From Nostoc sp. NIES-3756 (lineage in GTDB: Bacteria > Cyanobacteriota > Cyanobacteriia > Cyanobacteriales > Nostocaceae), in the NCBI RefSeq assembly GCF_001548375.1, contig NZ_AP017295.1, forward strand, positions 6,090,001 through 6,154,000: DNA of 64,000 bases, in the 5' to 3' direction. Position 1 is the first letter of the stretch. The number at the start of each line of letters is the position of its first letter. This document shows, piece after piece, positions 54,745 to 63,576 of this stretch. Both the position numbers and the translations under genes were made by a program. The notes under the pieces were generated by a model that worked only from the letters and a program-made list of their open reading frames with translations, was not told the DNA's origin and did no database searches.

Positions 54745-54875
54745 AGCTTTATACTAACTACATTTTTACCCTATAAATACGGAGAAACCTCTATCATTCC
54801 CGCTTTTGCCAGTGGTGCCAAAACAAGCTGTAGTAGCCAAGAGTAGATTTTGTGGTATCTTGTTTAATCTACGGA

Positions 54876-54980
54876 AGCGATGCCTACGGCGGGCTACGCC
54901 TACGCTTATTTATGTCAGTGAACAGTTATCAGTTATCAGGTTAGATTCACTGTTCATTAACACACCCACTCCCTCATCTC
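54876..54980. repeat. Dispersed repeats: GCCTACGGCGGGCTACGCC and CAGTGAACAGTTATCA
   Basis: At about 54877-54905 lies a palindrome-like GCGATGCCTACGGCGGGCTA with CGCCTACGC after it, common between genes in Nostocales. At about 54916-54933 lies a copy of the left arm of the 3482 inverted repeat, followed, as at 3528, by ACACACCCACTC. Confidence 0.6.
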
Positions 54981-54999
54981 TCTCATCTCCCCACTCCCC

Positions 55000-56193
55000 A
55001 TGAAAGAAGCCTTCTCCATCCTGGGAATACTCTTGAGTGCTATTGGTTTATTCTTGAGTATTTGGGTTATCACTCCAGCACCTTTTTACTTTTTACTACC
55101 TCTAGCGGTGGGAGCGCCGGAAGTCTGCCATTGGTTACTATTGTTAAACACCACAGCTTTTGTAGTCTTATTATTTAACCTGCAAGGTAGCTGGCTGCAA
55201 TATGTGGGTTTGGGTATTAGCGTAGTGGGAATTATTTTAAGTCTTTTGCCATTTGTGCAAATACCGACTGCACAACAGCAGATGCAGTTGACAATGGAAA
55301 AACAATTAGGTCAAAGCTATTCCAGAACAATTTTACAACAAGAATATTTTGGGCGATCGTATCCTTTCAACCTAATAGATGCGTTCAAAGGTATCCATAT
55401 AGGTGAGATACGCTATACACCTAACATTGAATTTGCCTCACCTGATGGTGTATCTTTGCGTCTCAATATCTACCGTCCTCCCCAAGTTGGACAATACCCC
55501 GGAATCATAGTTATCCACGGTGGTGGGTGGCAAAGTGGTTCTGCTGAGTCTAACGCCGATTTCAGTCGTTACATGGCAGCTAGAGGCTATACTGTTTTTG
55601 CAATTACTTACCGTTATGCACCCGCTTATAAATTTCCTGCACAACTGGATGATGTGCGTAGCGCCTTAACTTTTATTCAAAAACACGCCGCCGAGTATGA
55701 AATAGACATTAACCGTATCGCCTTACTCGGACGTTCCGCAGGCGGACAGTTAGCTATGTTAGCTGGTTATCAGCAAAATCCTTTACCAGTCCGTGCAGTC
55801 ATTAGCTATTATGGGCCATCCAACCTGGCTAAAGGATATCGAGAACCACCCACGCCAGATCCCTTAAATGTAAGGTCTGTACTTGAAGCCTTTTTGGGGG
55901 GTACACCAGACCAAGTTCCAGAACAATATACCAAAGCTTCACCCATTAACTATGTTAACCGCCCACTTCCACCAACTTTGTTAATTCATGGTAGCCGTGA
56001 TCATATCACCCGTATAAGTTTCCCCAGGATGTTATTACAATCTTTACAAAACGCAGGTAATCAAGCAATTTTATTAGAAATTCCTTGGGCTGAACACGCT
56101 TTTGACTATATATTTAACGGGCCAAGCAATCAGCTAGCACTTTATCACACCGAGCGTTTTTTAGCTTGGGCATTAAAACATATAGGAAAGTAA
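55000..56193 (+). CDS. Alpha/beta hydrolase (HSL-like) with N-terminal membrane segments
   Basis: A 397-residue protein. The first 90 residues hold about three hydrophobic helices (ILGILLSAIGLFLSIWVI, LLLLNTTAFVVLLFNL, YVGLGISVVGIILSLLPF). The catalytic part begins near 150: PGIIVIHGGGWQSGSAE carries the oxyanion HGGG motif, ALLGRSAGGQLAML the nucleophilic Ser (GRSAGG), then DHITRISFP the Asp and EHAFDY the His. An esterase or lipase acting on acyl or short-ester substrates, anchored to a membrane. Start ATG follows purine-poor STRR (CTCATCTCCCC). Confidence 0.85.
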   Translation: MKEAFSILGILLSAIGLFLSIWVITPAPFYFLLPLAVGAPEVCHWLLLLNTTAFVVLLFNLQGSWLQYVGLGISVVGIILSLLPFVQIPTAQQQMQLTMEKQLGQSYSRTILQQEYFGRSYPFNLIDAFKGIHIGEIRYTPNIEFASPDGVSLRLNIYRPPQVGQYPGIIVIHGGGWQSGSAESNADFSRYMAARGYTVFAITYRYAPAYKFPAQLDDVRSALTFIQKHAAEYEIDINRIALLGRSAGGQLAMLAGYQQNPLPVRAVISYYGPSNLAKGYREPPTPDPLNVRSVLEAFLGGTPDQVPEQYTKASPINYVNRPLPPTLLIHGSRDHITRISFPRMLLQSLQNAGNQAILLEIPWAEHAFDYIFNGPSNQLALYHTERFLAWALKHIGK

Positions 56194-56271
56194 AGACAAA
56201 TTAGTTCAAAATTAAGAATTTCTCAGTACTCAACACTTTGCTACACATATCGAAATTCATCGACTACTGAT

Positions 56272-56300
56272 AAAACTCTTCCCTCTAAGGGTGGAGTTTT
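56272..56300 (+). terminator. Hairpin after alpha/beta hydrolase, likely terminator
   Basis: AAAACTC...GAGTTTT with inner CCCT...AGGG forms a stem at 56272-56300. It lies in a 365-bp gap upstream of queD; the rest of the gap is AT rich. Confidence 0.6.
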
Positions 56301-56559
56301 CTATTGTGTGATTGTTCACGTCTCAAGGATATCTTGAAGATATTGTAATCATAACAAAGGTAATAGCTAAGTTGGCTATTTAATCAATGTATGAGCAATA
56401 CTTGTAAATATCTGGTAACAGAAACATTTGTAGTATTTGCCAGATAAGTTAGTACACAGATTAACCATTACAGATAAAATGAACCTTTTAAACTTGTAAC
56501 CTGTTCTCTTCAACCTGAACCATACAATATGTCAAAATTGCCTAAGAGGTGATATTAAA

Positions 56560-56946
56560 ATGCCAAAATGGAAAGTAGTAACAGAATTTTCCTTCAATAG
56601 CGCTCACTACATTAAAGATTATGATGGCCCTTGTGGTCGGATGCACGGTCATAATTATCAAGTCCGTATTGAAGCAACATCAACACAACTGCACTCTTCT
56701 CAGTATTGCCCACATCCTGTCATGGTGGCTGACTTTAGAACCTTACGTTGGGCTAAACAAGATGTCACAAAAGGTGGGCTAGATCATGGGGTTTTGAATG
56801 AAGTGATGCCTCCTGAATATGAAACGACTGCGGAAATGATTGCTAAGTATATTTATGATGAAACTAAGAAGCGAGTACCACCAGACATACAATTAAAAAT
56901 CCATGTTTCGGAAACGCCTAATAGCTGGGTAGAGTACGAAGATTAA
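56560..56946 (+). CDS. queD: 6-pyruvoyl-tetrahydropterin synthase / QueD-like enzyme
   Basis: A 128-residue protein, MPKWKVVTEFSFNSAHYI. Zinc ligands His16 (SAHY), His29 and His31 (MHGHNY) and catalytic Cys25 (PCGRMHGH) match the QueD family, which makes 6-carboxy-5,6,7,8-tetrahydropterin for the queuosine pathway. A pterin synthase role is the other possibility. GAGGTGATATTAAAATG provides the ribosome-binding site. Cytosolic. No preQ1 riboswitch seen upstream. Standing alone and followed by a terminator. Confidence 0.85.
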   Translation: MPKWKVVTEFSFNSAHYIKDYDGPCGRMHGHNYQVRIEATSTQLHSSQYCPHPVMVADFRTLRWAKQDVTKGGLDHGVLNEVMPPEYETTAEMIAKYIYDETKKRVPPDIQLKIHVSETPNSWVEYED

Positions 56947-56988
56947 AAGCCCTGAGTAACAACAATTCAGCAATATTTATTTTAAATG

Positions 56989-57026
56989 AGAGTGCATCAT
57001 TACGCATAATGCACTCTTTTATTTTT
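56989..57026 (+). terminator. Rho-independent terminator of queD
   Basis: AGAGTGCAT (56989-56997) pairs perfectly with ATGCACTCT (57009-57017), followed by TTTATTTTTT. The remaining 57027-57404 is AT rich with nothing else recognisable. Confidence 0.88.
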
Positions 57027-57404
57027 TGCTAAATATTTTTCATATTAGATAATAATGTTAATTATGATAATATTTAGGCAGTTAAAAACGTTTATATAAA
57101 TAAATTTATCAATAGCTTTGGGTTGCTTTTGAAATATTAAATGTTTTAACAAAATTTTATAATTAACATCTTTACAGCAATCAGATTTTCTTGATAAGTA
57201 TTAATTACTAGAAGACAATATTTAGAGAAATTAAATTCTGTAAAGAAGTTGATATAGTAAGCCAATGCTTAAACTTAATCAAGTTATAAATCGCTATGTG
57301 AAGCTTTTAATAATACTTGTCTCAGGTTGTAGGTTAATCTCGTGATCTGCTGTTGTAATTGTGTAATGTGAAAGTAACTAAGCTCAAGATTAAATTGAGG
57401 TCTG

Positions 57405-57620
57405 ATGACTCCTAGAATTCTGCGTCAGCTTTGGTCTCTAGTTGAAAATTCCCAAACTAAGACTCTCTTGCAGATGGACGATGCTAGCTTGGTGCAATGG
57501 TTGGTACATCAAATGACAACGCAAGCGTTATTAGAACCCACCGAAACCGACTACTTGGTTGATTACATTCAATCTCGGCTAGCTCTCATACGTGATATTG
57601 CTTATGAAAGACAGTGTTAA
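57405..57620 (+). CDS. Small hypothetical helical protein
   Basis: A 71-residue protein MTPRILRQLWSLVENSQTKTLLQMDDASLVQWLVHQM and on. All-helical, no cysteine motif, one Cys at the C-terminus. Looks conserved in pattern with small cyanobacterial proteins, but I do not recognise the family. Start ATG preceded by GAGGTCTG. Converges on ribD. Confidence 0.5.
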   Translation: MTPRILRQLWSLVENSQTKTLLQMDDASLVQWLVHQMTTQALLEPTETDYLVDYIQSRLALIRDIAYERQC

Positions 57621-57679
57621 TATTAACGATAAACTAGTCCATAGTCAATGGCGATCGCGCTTTGGCTATGAACTATTAT

Positions 57680-58870
57680 TTATTGGTTTTTAGCAGGCAA
57701 ATACCCTTCTACTAAACAGTCTGAACCCACAACACGCCAACTCACACGTTCTAAAATTAGCGCCTCTGTCATGGTATCAAAACCCAAATCACCAACAGGT
57801 GTAGGTGCATGGCTACCACCGATGATTTTTGGGGCAATAAAAGCGAGAATTTTTTGTACCGCACCACCAGCGATCGCACTTGCAGCTAGAGTACCTCCAC
57901 ACTCCCACAATACGCTACAAAAACCGCGATCGTATAAGTGAGACATCACAATCTCTGGTGTCAGCAATGGTAACTCTAATACCTCCACACCCTTTTGCTG
58001 CAACAGTTTTTGAAAATCAGGATTAGCTCCTAATTGCGTCAAAACTAAAGTCGGAGCCTGGTTTGTGTCCCACAAGTGAGCATCTGTTGGCAAATCGAGC
58101 TGACGACTCATCACCACCCGCAAAGGATTATGTACACCCTCTTGGTGGCTGGTCAAGTAAGGATTATCTCGTCGTACCGTATTACCACCCACAATTACTG
58201 CATCACAAGCAGCCCGCAGTTGATGAACTTCACCACGAGCCGAAGGATTTGTTACCCAGGCACTATGACCAGAGGCAGTCGCTATTTTGCCATCTAAAGT
58301 CATGGCATATTTCAAAATACCTAAAGGACGCTTATGCAGAATGCGATGGACAAAACCTTCATTTAGCTGCTGACAGGCTGCGGTTTCCACACCCACCAAC
58401 ACCTCCACCCCAGCCGCGCGTAGTCTGGCAATACCACCACCCGCCACCAGTGGGTTCGGGTCAACCATACCTACTACCACCTTAGCCACCCCAGCCGCAA
58501 TCAACCCTTCTGAACAAGGGGGAGTGCGCCCATAATGATTACAAGGTTCGAGGTTGACATATACCGTAGCACCACGCGCCCGTTCTCCTGCCGCCCTTAA
58601 GGCAAAAACCTCGGCATGAGGCTCACCTGCACGGGGATGAAAACCTTCCCCCACAATTTCCCCATCCTGAACAACTACCGCCCCCACCAACGGGTTAGGC
58701 GAAGTCCGTCCCAAAGCACGGCGTGCCAGTTCTAAACACCGTTGCATCATGCGGACATCAAAATCACTTCCTACCCCCTGCGGTACTGATGGCTGTGTCG
58801 AGGGTTCATGTTGCTGAGTATTGTTAGGTTGAGATGCACCTGCTTGAGCTACCACTGGAAACTTATCCAT
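57680..58870 (-). CDS. ribD: Riboflavin biosynthesis deaminase/reductase RibD
   Basis: A 396-residue bifunctional enzyme. The deaminase domain (about 37-180) has the zinc site HAE (His85, Glu87) and Cys110/Cys119 in EPCNHYGRTPPCS. The reductase domain (about 182-390) starts RPLGILKYAMTLDGKIA. It deaminates and reduces the pyrimidine intermediate of riboflavin. Residues 1-36 are a Gln/Pro/Ser-rich extension not usual for the family. It precedes mreD by 50 codons of STRR on the same strand and is not obviously part of that operon. Confidence 0.93.
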   Translation of the reverse strand: MDKFPVVAQAGASQPNNTQQHEPSTQPSVPQGVGSDFDVRMMQRCLELARRALGRTSPNPLVGAVVVQDGEIVGEGFHPRAGEPHAEVFALRAAGERARGATVYVNLEPCNHYGRTPPCSEGLIAAGVAKVVVGMVDPNPLVAGGGIARLRAAGVEVLVGVETAACQQLNEGFVHRILHKRPLGILKYAMTLDGKIATASGHSAWVTNPSARGEVHQLRAACDAVIVGGNTVRRDNPYLTSHQEGVHNPLRVVMSRQLDLPTDAHLWDTNQAPTLVLTQLGANPDFQKLLQQKGVEVLELPLLTPEIVMSHLYDRGFCSVLWECGGTLAASAIAGGAVQKILAFIAPKIIGGSHAPTPVGDLGFDTMTEALILERVSWRVVGSDCLVEGYLPAKNQ

Positions 58871-58941
58871 AATTTCGGAAATTACTGTAAATATTTTGCA
58901 CGCTAACTGCTCGAATAGCGATATTTAAACAGTAATATCCT

Positions 58942-59035
58942 TTTGTCATTAGTCATTAGTCCATAGTCCATAGTTTGTAGATGAAACCTTTATCTATTAC
59001 TGTTGACTATTGACTGTTAACTATTGACTCTCCAA
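58942..59035. repeat. STRR array overlapping the mreD stop codon
   Basis: TTAGTCA and AGTCCAT units followed by TTGACTG/TTAACTA heptamers. The final codons of mreD (ESQ stop) are written by this array. Confidence 0.8.
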
Positions 59036-59626
59036 TACTTTCATCCGCTCCCACCAAATATTGAGGGGGTAGTAAATTACAGGGGCCCAAAGACTGCTGA
59101 GGATAGCAGAGGCGAGGGTGACACGCTGGTAATATGCCCAGATGTATTCTGCTGGGCGATCGCGTGGTAAGGTTAGTAGGGATGCAAACACCGTTTCTGC
59201 CAAAATTGCCATGATAAAAACAATCAAGGCAACAGAAATAAAGTCTTCTTGAATGAAACGCTGTTTTTGTATTAATCCAGTTAAGAATCCTACTAAACCT
59301 AAAGTGATGGCATGGGAAGGTTCAGGTGATGTCATCGCATCCTGAAGGAATCCTAAAACAATACCTGCTAGAGTACCTGCCCATACCGAGCGTTTCACAC
59401 TCCAAGCTACAACCCAAATTAACAGCCAATTGGGGCCAATTCCTAATAATTCCATCCCAGGTAAGCGGGTGGGCAATAAAAATAAACATAACAAAACAGA
59501 GCCAATGGTTACTCCCGAATCGAGTAACTGAAGTAAAGCCGGATGCCGACGTGACAAAGGTATACGCTGACTATTGAATCTTTGCTTTGGCTGTTTTGAT
59601 TTACTATTAAATGAAGGTAGCTTCAT
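59021..59626 (-). CDS. mreD: Rod-shape protein MreD
   Basis: A 201-residue integral membrane protein with about five to six helices and typical GPNWLLIWVVAWSVKR (about 82-97). It joins MreC and MreB in cell-wall elongation. It is 12 bp after mreC, so in one operon. The N-terminal 40 residues are basic and soluble. Confidence 0.88.
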   Translation of the reverse strand: MKLPSFNSKSKQPKQRFNSQRIPLSRRHPALLQLLDSGVTIGSVLLCLFLLPTRLPGMELLGIGPNWLLIWVVAWSVKRSVWAGTLAGIVLGFLQDAMTSPEPSHAITLGLVGFLTGLIQKQRFIQEDFISVALIVFIMAILAETVFASLLTLPRDRPAEYIWAYYQRVTLASAILSSLWAPVIYYPLNIWWERMKVLESQ

Positions 59627-59638
59627 TATTTTGCGAAC

Positions 59639-60457
59639 TTAATTAGATTTTTGTGATTCTGGGTTAGCTGGCTGTTGTTCTAGCTCTGGGTTTGTCGGCT
59701 TGGGATATACAGCCACCCAATCTAGGGAACTAATAGCCGGAAATAATTCAATTTTGGCTATTGATGCGGGTAGTTTCTTCAAATCCAAAGACTTAATTCT
59801 GCCAACTGGCAAACCCGAGGGAAATTTTTGACTATACAGCGACGTAGAAACCAAATCCCCTACCTTCACATTTGGCACTTTCTCATAAAATTCCAACACA
59901 GCTTCCGAAGAAGAATCCCCCCGAAGCACACCTTTGGCTGAAGTGCGGCTAATAGTCACACCAACTTGACTTTTGAGGTCACTAATTAACAATATGCGGC
60001 TAGTGTTCGGTGTTACGGTATTCACTAAACCAACTAATCCCCCCTCAGCTTTAACAATATAACCTTCCTTAATTCCGGCATTTGCACCCCGGTTAATAGT
60101 TACTTGTTGCCACCAATGGTCAGCGCTGCGTCCTATCACCCGCGCTGGAATGGGACGTGATGCCAGTGGTTCTTGTTGAACATAGCCTAATAAATCTTGC
60201 AGCTTCTTGTTTTGGCTTTCTAACTCGGTGATGCGCGTTTGCATTTCCAAAAATTGGGCTGACTTGAGGCGTTCTTCCTGACGTTCCTCCAGACTTGGCC
60301 CTGTCTGCAACATTTGCAAAGGACGAGTAATGACTTGGTATGCTTCCGCTAAAAACTCGCCTTGAGTCTGACGCAACACCCAAGCACCACCAATTGCTAA
60401 CCCTAATAACCCAACTTGTAAGGCTTTACGATCCCACCAACGACGTACAGTAACCAT
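59639..60457 (-). CDS. mreC: Rod-shape protein MreC
   Basis: A 272-residue protein with one N-terminal membrane helix (VGLLGLAIGGAWVL, about 16-30), a coiled coil (RITELESQNKKLQDLLGY, about 75-92) and two beta barrels (VIGRSADHWWQQVTINRGANAGIKEGYIV to DLVSTSLYSQKFPSGLPVGRI). It acts in the periplasm as a scaffold for PBP2-type enzymes. Ends in a Pro/Gln/Glu-rich tail (about 255-272). Confidence 0.9.
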   Translation of the reverse strand: MVTVRRWWDRKALQVGLLGLAIGGAWVLRQTQGEFLAEAYQVITRPLQMLQTGPSLEERQEERLKSAQFLEMQTRITELESQNKKLQDLLGYVQQEPLASRPIPARVIGRSADHWWQQVTINRGANAGIKEGYIVKAEGGLVGLVNTVTPNTSRILLISDLKSQVGVTISRTSAKGVLRGDSSSEAVLEFYEKVPNVKVGDLVSTSLYSQKFPSGLPVGRIKSLDLKKLPASIAKIELFPAISSLDWVAVYPKPTNPELEQQPANPESQKSN

Positions 60458-60700
60458 TGATACCTATTTTAAAATTCAGGAGATACTGGATTCTATTTAT
60501 ATAAAACCCAAATCGCAGTCAAATAGAACCCGATATCAAAAAATTTTTCCCTACTAGGACTAACCTACCAAGGTTGTCTGTGAGGACTGGATGTAAGAGC
60601 GCAAGGATTTAGGGGTGTAAGGGTTATAATCACCTACACCCCTGTACTCCTACACTCTTGTCCAAACCCCTGATTTTTGGTTCTCATGGGTAACTGCTAC

Positions 60701-61744
60701 CTACATATTCCGAGAACGACCGCTAAAGACCCTTTCTAGCTGTTTAAAGTTCTCTAACACCCGACCTGTTCCCAAAACAACGCAGCTAAGAGGATCGGCG
60801 GCGATATGGGTGACGATGCCTGTTTCGTGACTAATTAAGGTATCGATACCTTTAAGCAAAGCACCACCACCAGCTAACATAATACCTCTATCAATAATGT
60901 CGGCTGCTAATTCAGGTGGTGTACGTTCTAGCGTCCGTTTTACTGCTTCCACAATCACAGATAAAGGTTCCATCATACTCTCACGAATTTCTGGGCCTTT
61001 GATAGTGACAGTTCTGGGTAAACCCGAAAGTAGGTGTAAACCCCGGACTTCCATCATCAAGTCATCATCATCATGGGTGGGATAGGCAGAACCCATGCGA
61101 ATCTTGATATCTTCCGCAGTCCGTTCTCCAATCACCAAGTTATGAACTTTTTTCATATACATAATGATGGACTCAGTTAATTCGTCGCCAGCAATGCGTA
61201 CTGATTCGCTGATCACAGTACCTTGCAGACTTAACACGGCAACTTCAGTAGTTCCACCACCAATATCAATAATCATGTTACCAGTAGGTTCCGCCACTGG
61301 TAAACCAGCGCCGATCGCAGCTGCTACTGGTTCATCTATTAAATATACTTCCCTAGCTCCAGCTTGCGCCGCCGCATCCATTACTGCACGTCTTTCTACC
61401 CCAGTCACACCACTGGGAATCCCAATCACAATCCGGGGTAATATCAAAGACCTGCCATCATTCACCCTTTGAATAAAGCTTTTCAGCATTAATTCAGCCG
61501 TATCAAAGTCAGCGATTACCCCATCGCGCAAAGGCCGCAAGGCAATCACATTTCCAGGAGTACGACCGAGCATTTTTTTAGCTTCTTCCCCAACCGCCAA
61601 AGCTACCTTTTCATTTTGGTCGATAGCCACTACAGAAGGTTCTTGGAGTACAATACCTTTACCAGAAACATACACGAGGGTATTTGCTGTACCGAGGTCG
61701 ATACCCATATCCCACGATGAACGAAAGTTCCTAAACAGCCCCAC
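60701..61744 (-). CDS. mreB: Rod-shape-determining actin-like protein MreB
   Basis: A 347-residue actin homologue. Phosphate 1 region DLGTANTLVYV (about 17-27), IDIGGGTTEVAVLSL (about 160-174), and ALAGGGALLKG-like LAGGGALL near 292-299. It polymerises under the membrane and directs elongation. Ahead of mreC by about 240 bp on the same strand, with a hairpin-poor spacer. Start ATG 61744. In heterocystous species loss of MreB changes cell shape. Confidence 0.95.
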   Translation of the reverse strand: MGLFRNFRSSWDMGIDLGTANTLVYVSGKGIVLQEPSVVAIDQNEKVALAVGEEAKKMLGRTPGNVIALRPLRDGVIADFDTAELMLKSFIQRVNDGRSLILPRIVIGIPSGVTGVERRAVMDAAAQAGAREVYLIDEPVAAAIGAGLPVAEPTGNMIIDIGGGTTEVAVLSLQGTVISESVRIAGDELTESIIMYMKKVHNLVIGERTAEDIKIRMGSAYPTHDDDDLMMEVRGLHLLSGLPRTVTIKGPEIRESMMEPLSVIVEAVKRTLERTPPELAADIIDRGIMLAGGGALLKGIDTLISHETGIVTHIAADPLSCVVLGTGRVLENFKQLERVFSGRSRNM

Positions 61745-62078
61745 TCGTCTCTACGCCCCCTATCTGTGACACTTCTAGACTACAACTGATAATGCGAACC
61801 GTGCTGGATTTTATTATGATTTTGACCATGAGTCCAGCCAAATAGACTATATTTTCCTGACTTTTCCGTATTTCTTATCTAGTCCCAGATATCAACAACC
61901 TTGATATTCTCTGACTCATTCAGTATATCCGTATAGTTTTTTCATTTTGTCAAGTAACTTTGCAAATTTTTATACTATAAATTTATTGCTAAGTTTTTAG
62001 CACATTTTCAATCAGTCCACAATTAGTTATGATTGAAGTCAAGACAAATCAGTACTTATGTACTAAAAGGTTAAGCAG
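61745..62078. promoter_or_regulatory. Divergent promoter region between mreB and ssb
   Basis: A 334-bp AT-rich region. TATAAA-like -10 (TATACTATAAA near 61970) faces ssb. No palindrome or repeat of note. Confidence 0.4.
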
Positions 62079-62438
62079 ATGAGCATTAATATAGTTACTT
62101 TAGTAGGTCGCGTAGGCACAGACCCAGATATTAAGTATTTTGAGTCTGGTAGTGTCAAGTGTAGATTAACTTTAGCCGTGAAGCGCAGAACTCGTAACAG
62201 CGACGAACCAGACTGGTTTACCTTAGAACTTTGGGATAAAACAGCAGAAGTAGCGGGTAATTATGTCCGCAAAGGTAGTTTAATAGGAATTAAAGGCTCC
62301 TTAAAGTTTGACACATGGAGCGATCGCCAAACCGGAGCCAACAGATCCACACCAGTAATTAGAGTAGATCAACTAGAACTACTAGGTTCCAAACAAGACA
62401 GAGACGGTGGCGGAGACTTTTCCTCAGAGAACTTTTAA
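62079..62438 (+). CDS. ssb: Single-stranded DNA-binding protein, short form
   Basis: A 119-residue OB-fold protein, MSINIVTLVGRVGTDPDIKYFESGSVKCRLTLAVKRR. It lacks the long Gly/Pro linker and the acidic DDIPF-type tail that binds partner proteins in most bacteria, ending GGDFSSENF. Truncated SSB-like proteins of this length are known in Nostoc PCC 7120. It binds ssDNA in replication, repair or competence. Divergent from mreB. Confidence 0.9.
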   Translation: MSINIVTLVGRVGTDPDIKYFESGSVKCRLTLAVKRRTRNSDEPDWFTLELWDKTAEVAGNYVRKGSLIGIKGSLKFDTWSDRQTGANRSTPVIRVDQLELLGSKQDRDGGGDFSSENF

Positions 62439-62440
62439 CC

Positions 62441-62541
62441 AGTCAACAGTCAACAGTCAATAGTCAATAGTCAACAGTCAACAGTTGAAAGCTAACAATG
62501 AGTTTCTAGACTATGGACTATGGACTATAGACTAATAACTA
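62441..62541. repeat. STRR array between ssb and the SIMPL gene
   Basis: CAACAGT units, then GGACTAT and ACTAATA heptamers between convergent genes. Confidence 0.85.
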
Positions 62542-63278
62542 ATTTGCAACGTTACCGATGCTTCAACTTGTTGTTCACCACCAATAACAGGCGTAGAAGC
62601 ATTGTCTAACGATTGCTTGGCTGCCTCTGCCCGATACAATATGGGTGGCGGAGGCGTAGCTGCACCACCAACTTGAATGCTGACGATTTCTTTGGCTTGA
62701 AAACCGAGGCTACTAAATACAGCGTCGGCTTGTTGTCGTGCGTCTTGGGTAGCTTCTTTTAAAGCTTGTTGCCTAGCTGCGGCGATCGCTTCATCAGTTG
62801 CCACAAAACTGATACCATTAATTTGGGTTGCACCCGCCTTCACCGCTTCATCTAACAAAGTTCCCGCCTTGTCAGTAGCAATCCGAAAACTCACCGTATT
62901 ACTAGCAGCATAGCCAGTAATTCGTTGCACATTATTGTTGTAACCATAGACTGGGTTGAGACGAATCCCCGCAGTTTGTAACTTCTCCACATTCCGGCTT
63001 CTCAGTAAAGCAACCACAGCCGATGACCGACGTGCGACTTCTTGCTGTACTTCCTGAGCCGTTTTACCTTGAATTTCCACCCCTAAATTCACTTCCGACA
63101 ACGTAGCGGGAACTGATTCCACCCCACGACCACTGACACTCAAAGTCCGGTACAATCTTTCCTTCTCTTGCGTTAACCCAGGCTGCATAAAAGTCACAAA
63201 AACCAACAACGCCAACGGTAAAGCTGGCCAAAACTTCCCAATACGCAACTGAGAACCAGCTAAAGCGGCTCTAACCAT
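62532..63278 (-). CDS. SIMPL-domain (DUF541) secreted protein
   Basis: A 248-residue protein with an N-terminal signal peptide (basic start, FWPALPLALLVFVTFMQPG, cut near residue 36). The SIMPL domain fills the rest (LSVSGRGVESVPATLSEVNLGVEIQG..., GVRLNPVYGYNNNVQRITGYAASNTVSF). Periplasmic, function unclear; relatives include BP26 and IRAK1-interacting proteins. Start ATG at 63278. Confidence 0.82.
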   Translation of the reverse strand: MVRAALAGSQLRIGKFWPALPLALLVFVTFMQPGLTQEKERLYRTLSVSGRGVESVPATLSEVNLGVEIQGKTAQEVQQEVARRSSAVVALLRSRNVEKLQTAGIRLNPVYGYNNNVQRITGYAASNTVSFRIATDKAGTLLDEAVKAGATQINGISFVATDEAIAAARQQALKEATQDARQQADAVFSSLGFQAKEIVSIQVGGAATPPPPILYRAEAAKQSLDNASTPVIGGEQQVEASVTLQISY

Positions 63279-63435
63279 AAATCACACTCCTCTGAAATAT
63301 ATATAAAGTGCTGAGTGAAATTTCTCCACTCAAAACATTGCACTGATCGATACAATTCGGATGTTCCTACTTTGGCATTGCCCCAATCAAAAGTTAAAAC
63401 GGTTACATTTTTTGAAACTAAAAAACTCACACTCC

Positions 63436-63480
63436 TCCTCTCTGCGCCCCTCCGCACCTACCTCCGCGTTCCTCTGCGTT
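63436..63480. repeat. CTCTGCGCCCCTCCGC-type dispersed repeat
   Basis: Degenerate repeats CTCTCTGCGCCCCTCCGCAC and TCCGCGTTCCTCTGCGTTT, related to the repeat inside putA. It lies between divergent genes (63279-63576), where nothing else is seen. Confidence 0.6.
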
Positions 63481-63576
63481 TAAATTTCCTTCCTCTTCCT
63501 CCCCCCATACAAGAGTTAGTCACCCTAAAAGAGTAAAAATGTAATAGAACAATGTTCACGTAACAGCACGTAACAA

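Noticed and set aside
54806..55003. Small ORF before the alpha/beta hydrolase
   Set aside because: It runs through dispersed repeats and STRR units; not credible as a gene.
58063..58485. Plus-strand ORFs over ribD
   Set aside because: Antisense shadows rich in Pro/His; ribD motifs on the minus strand are complete.
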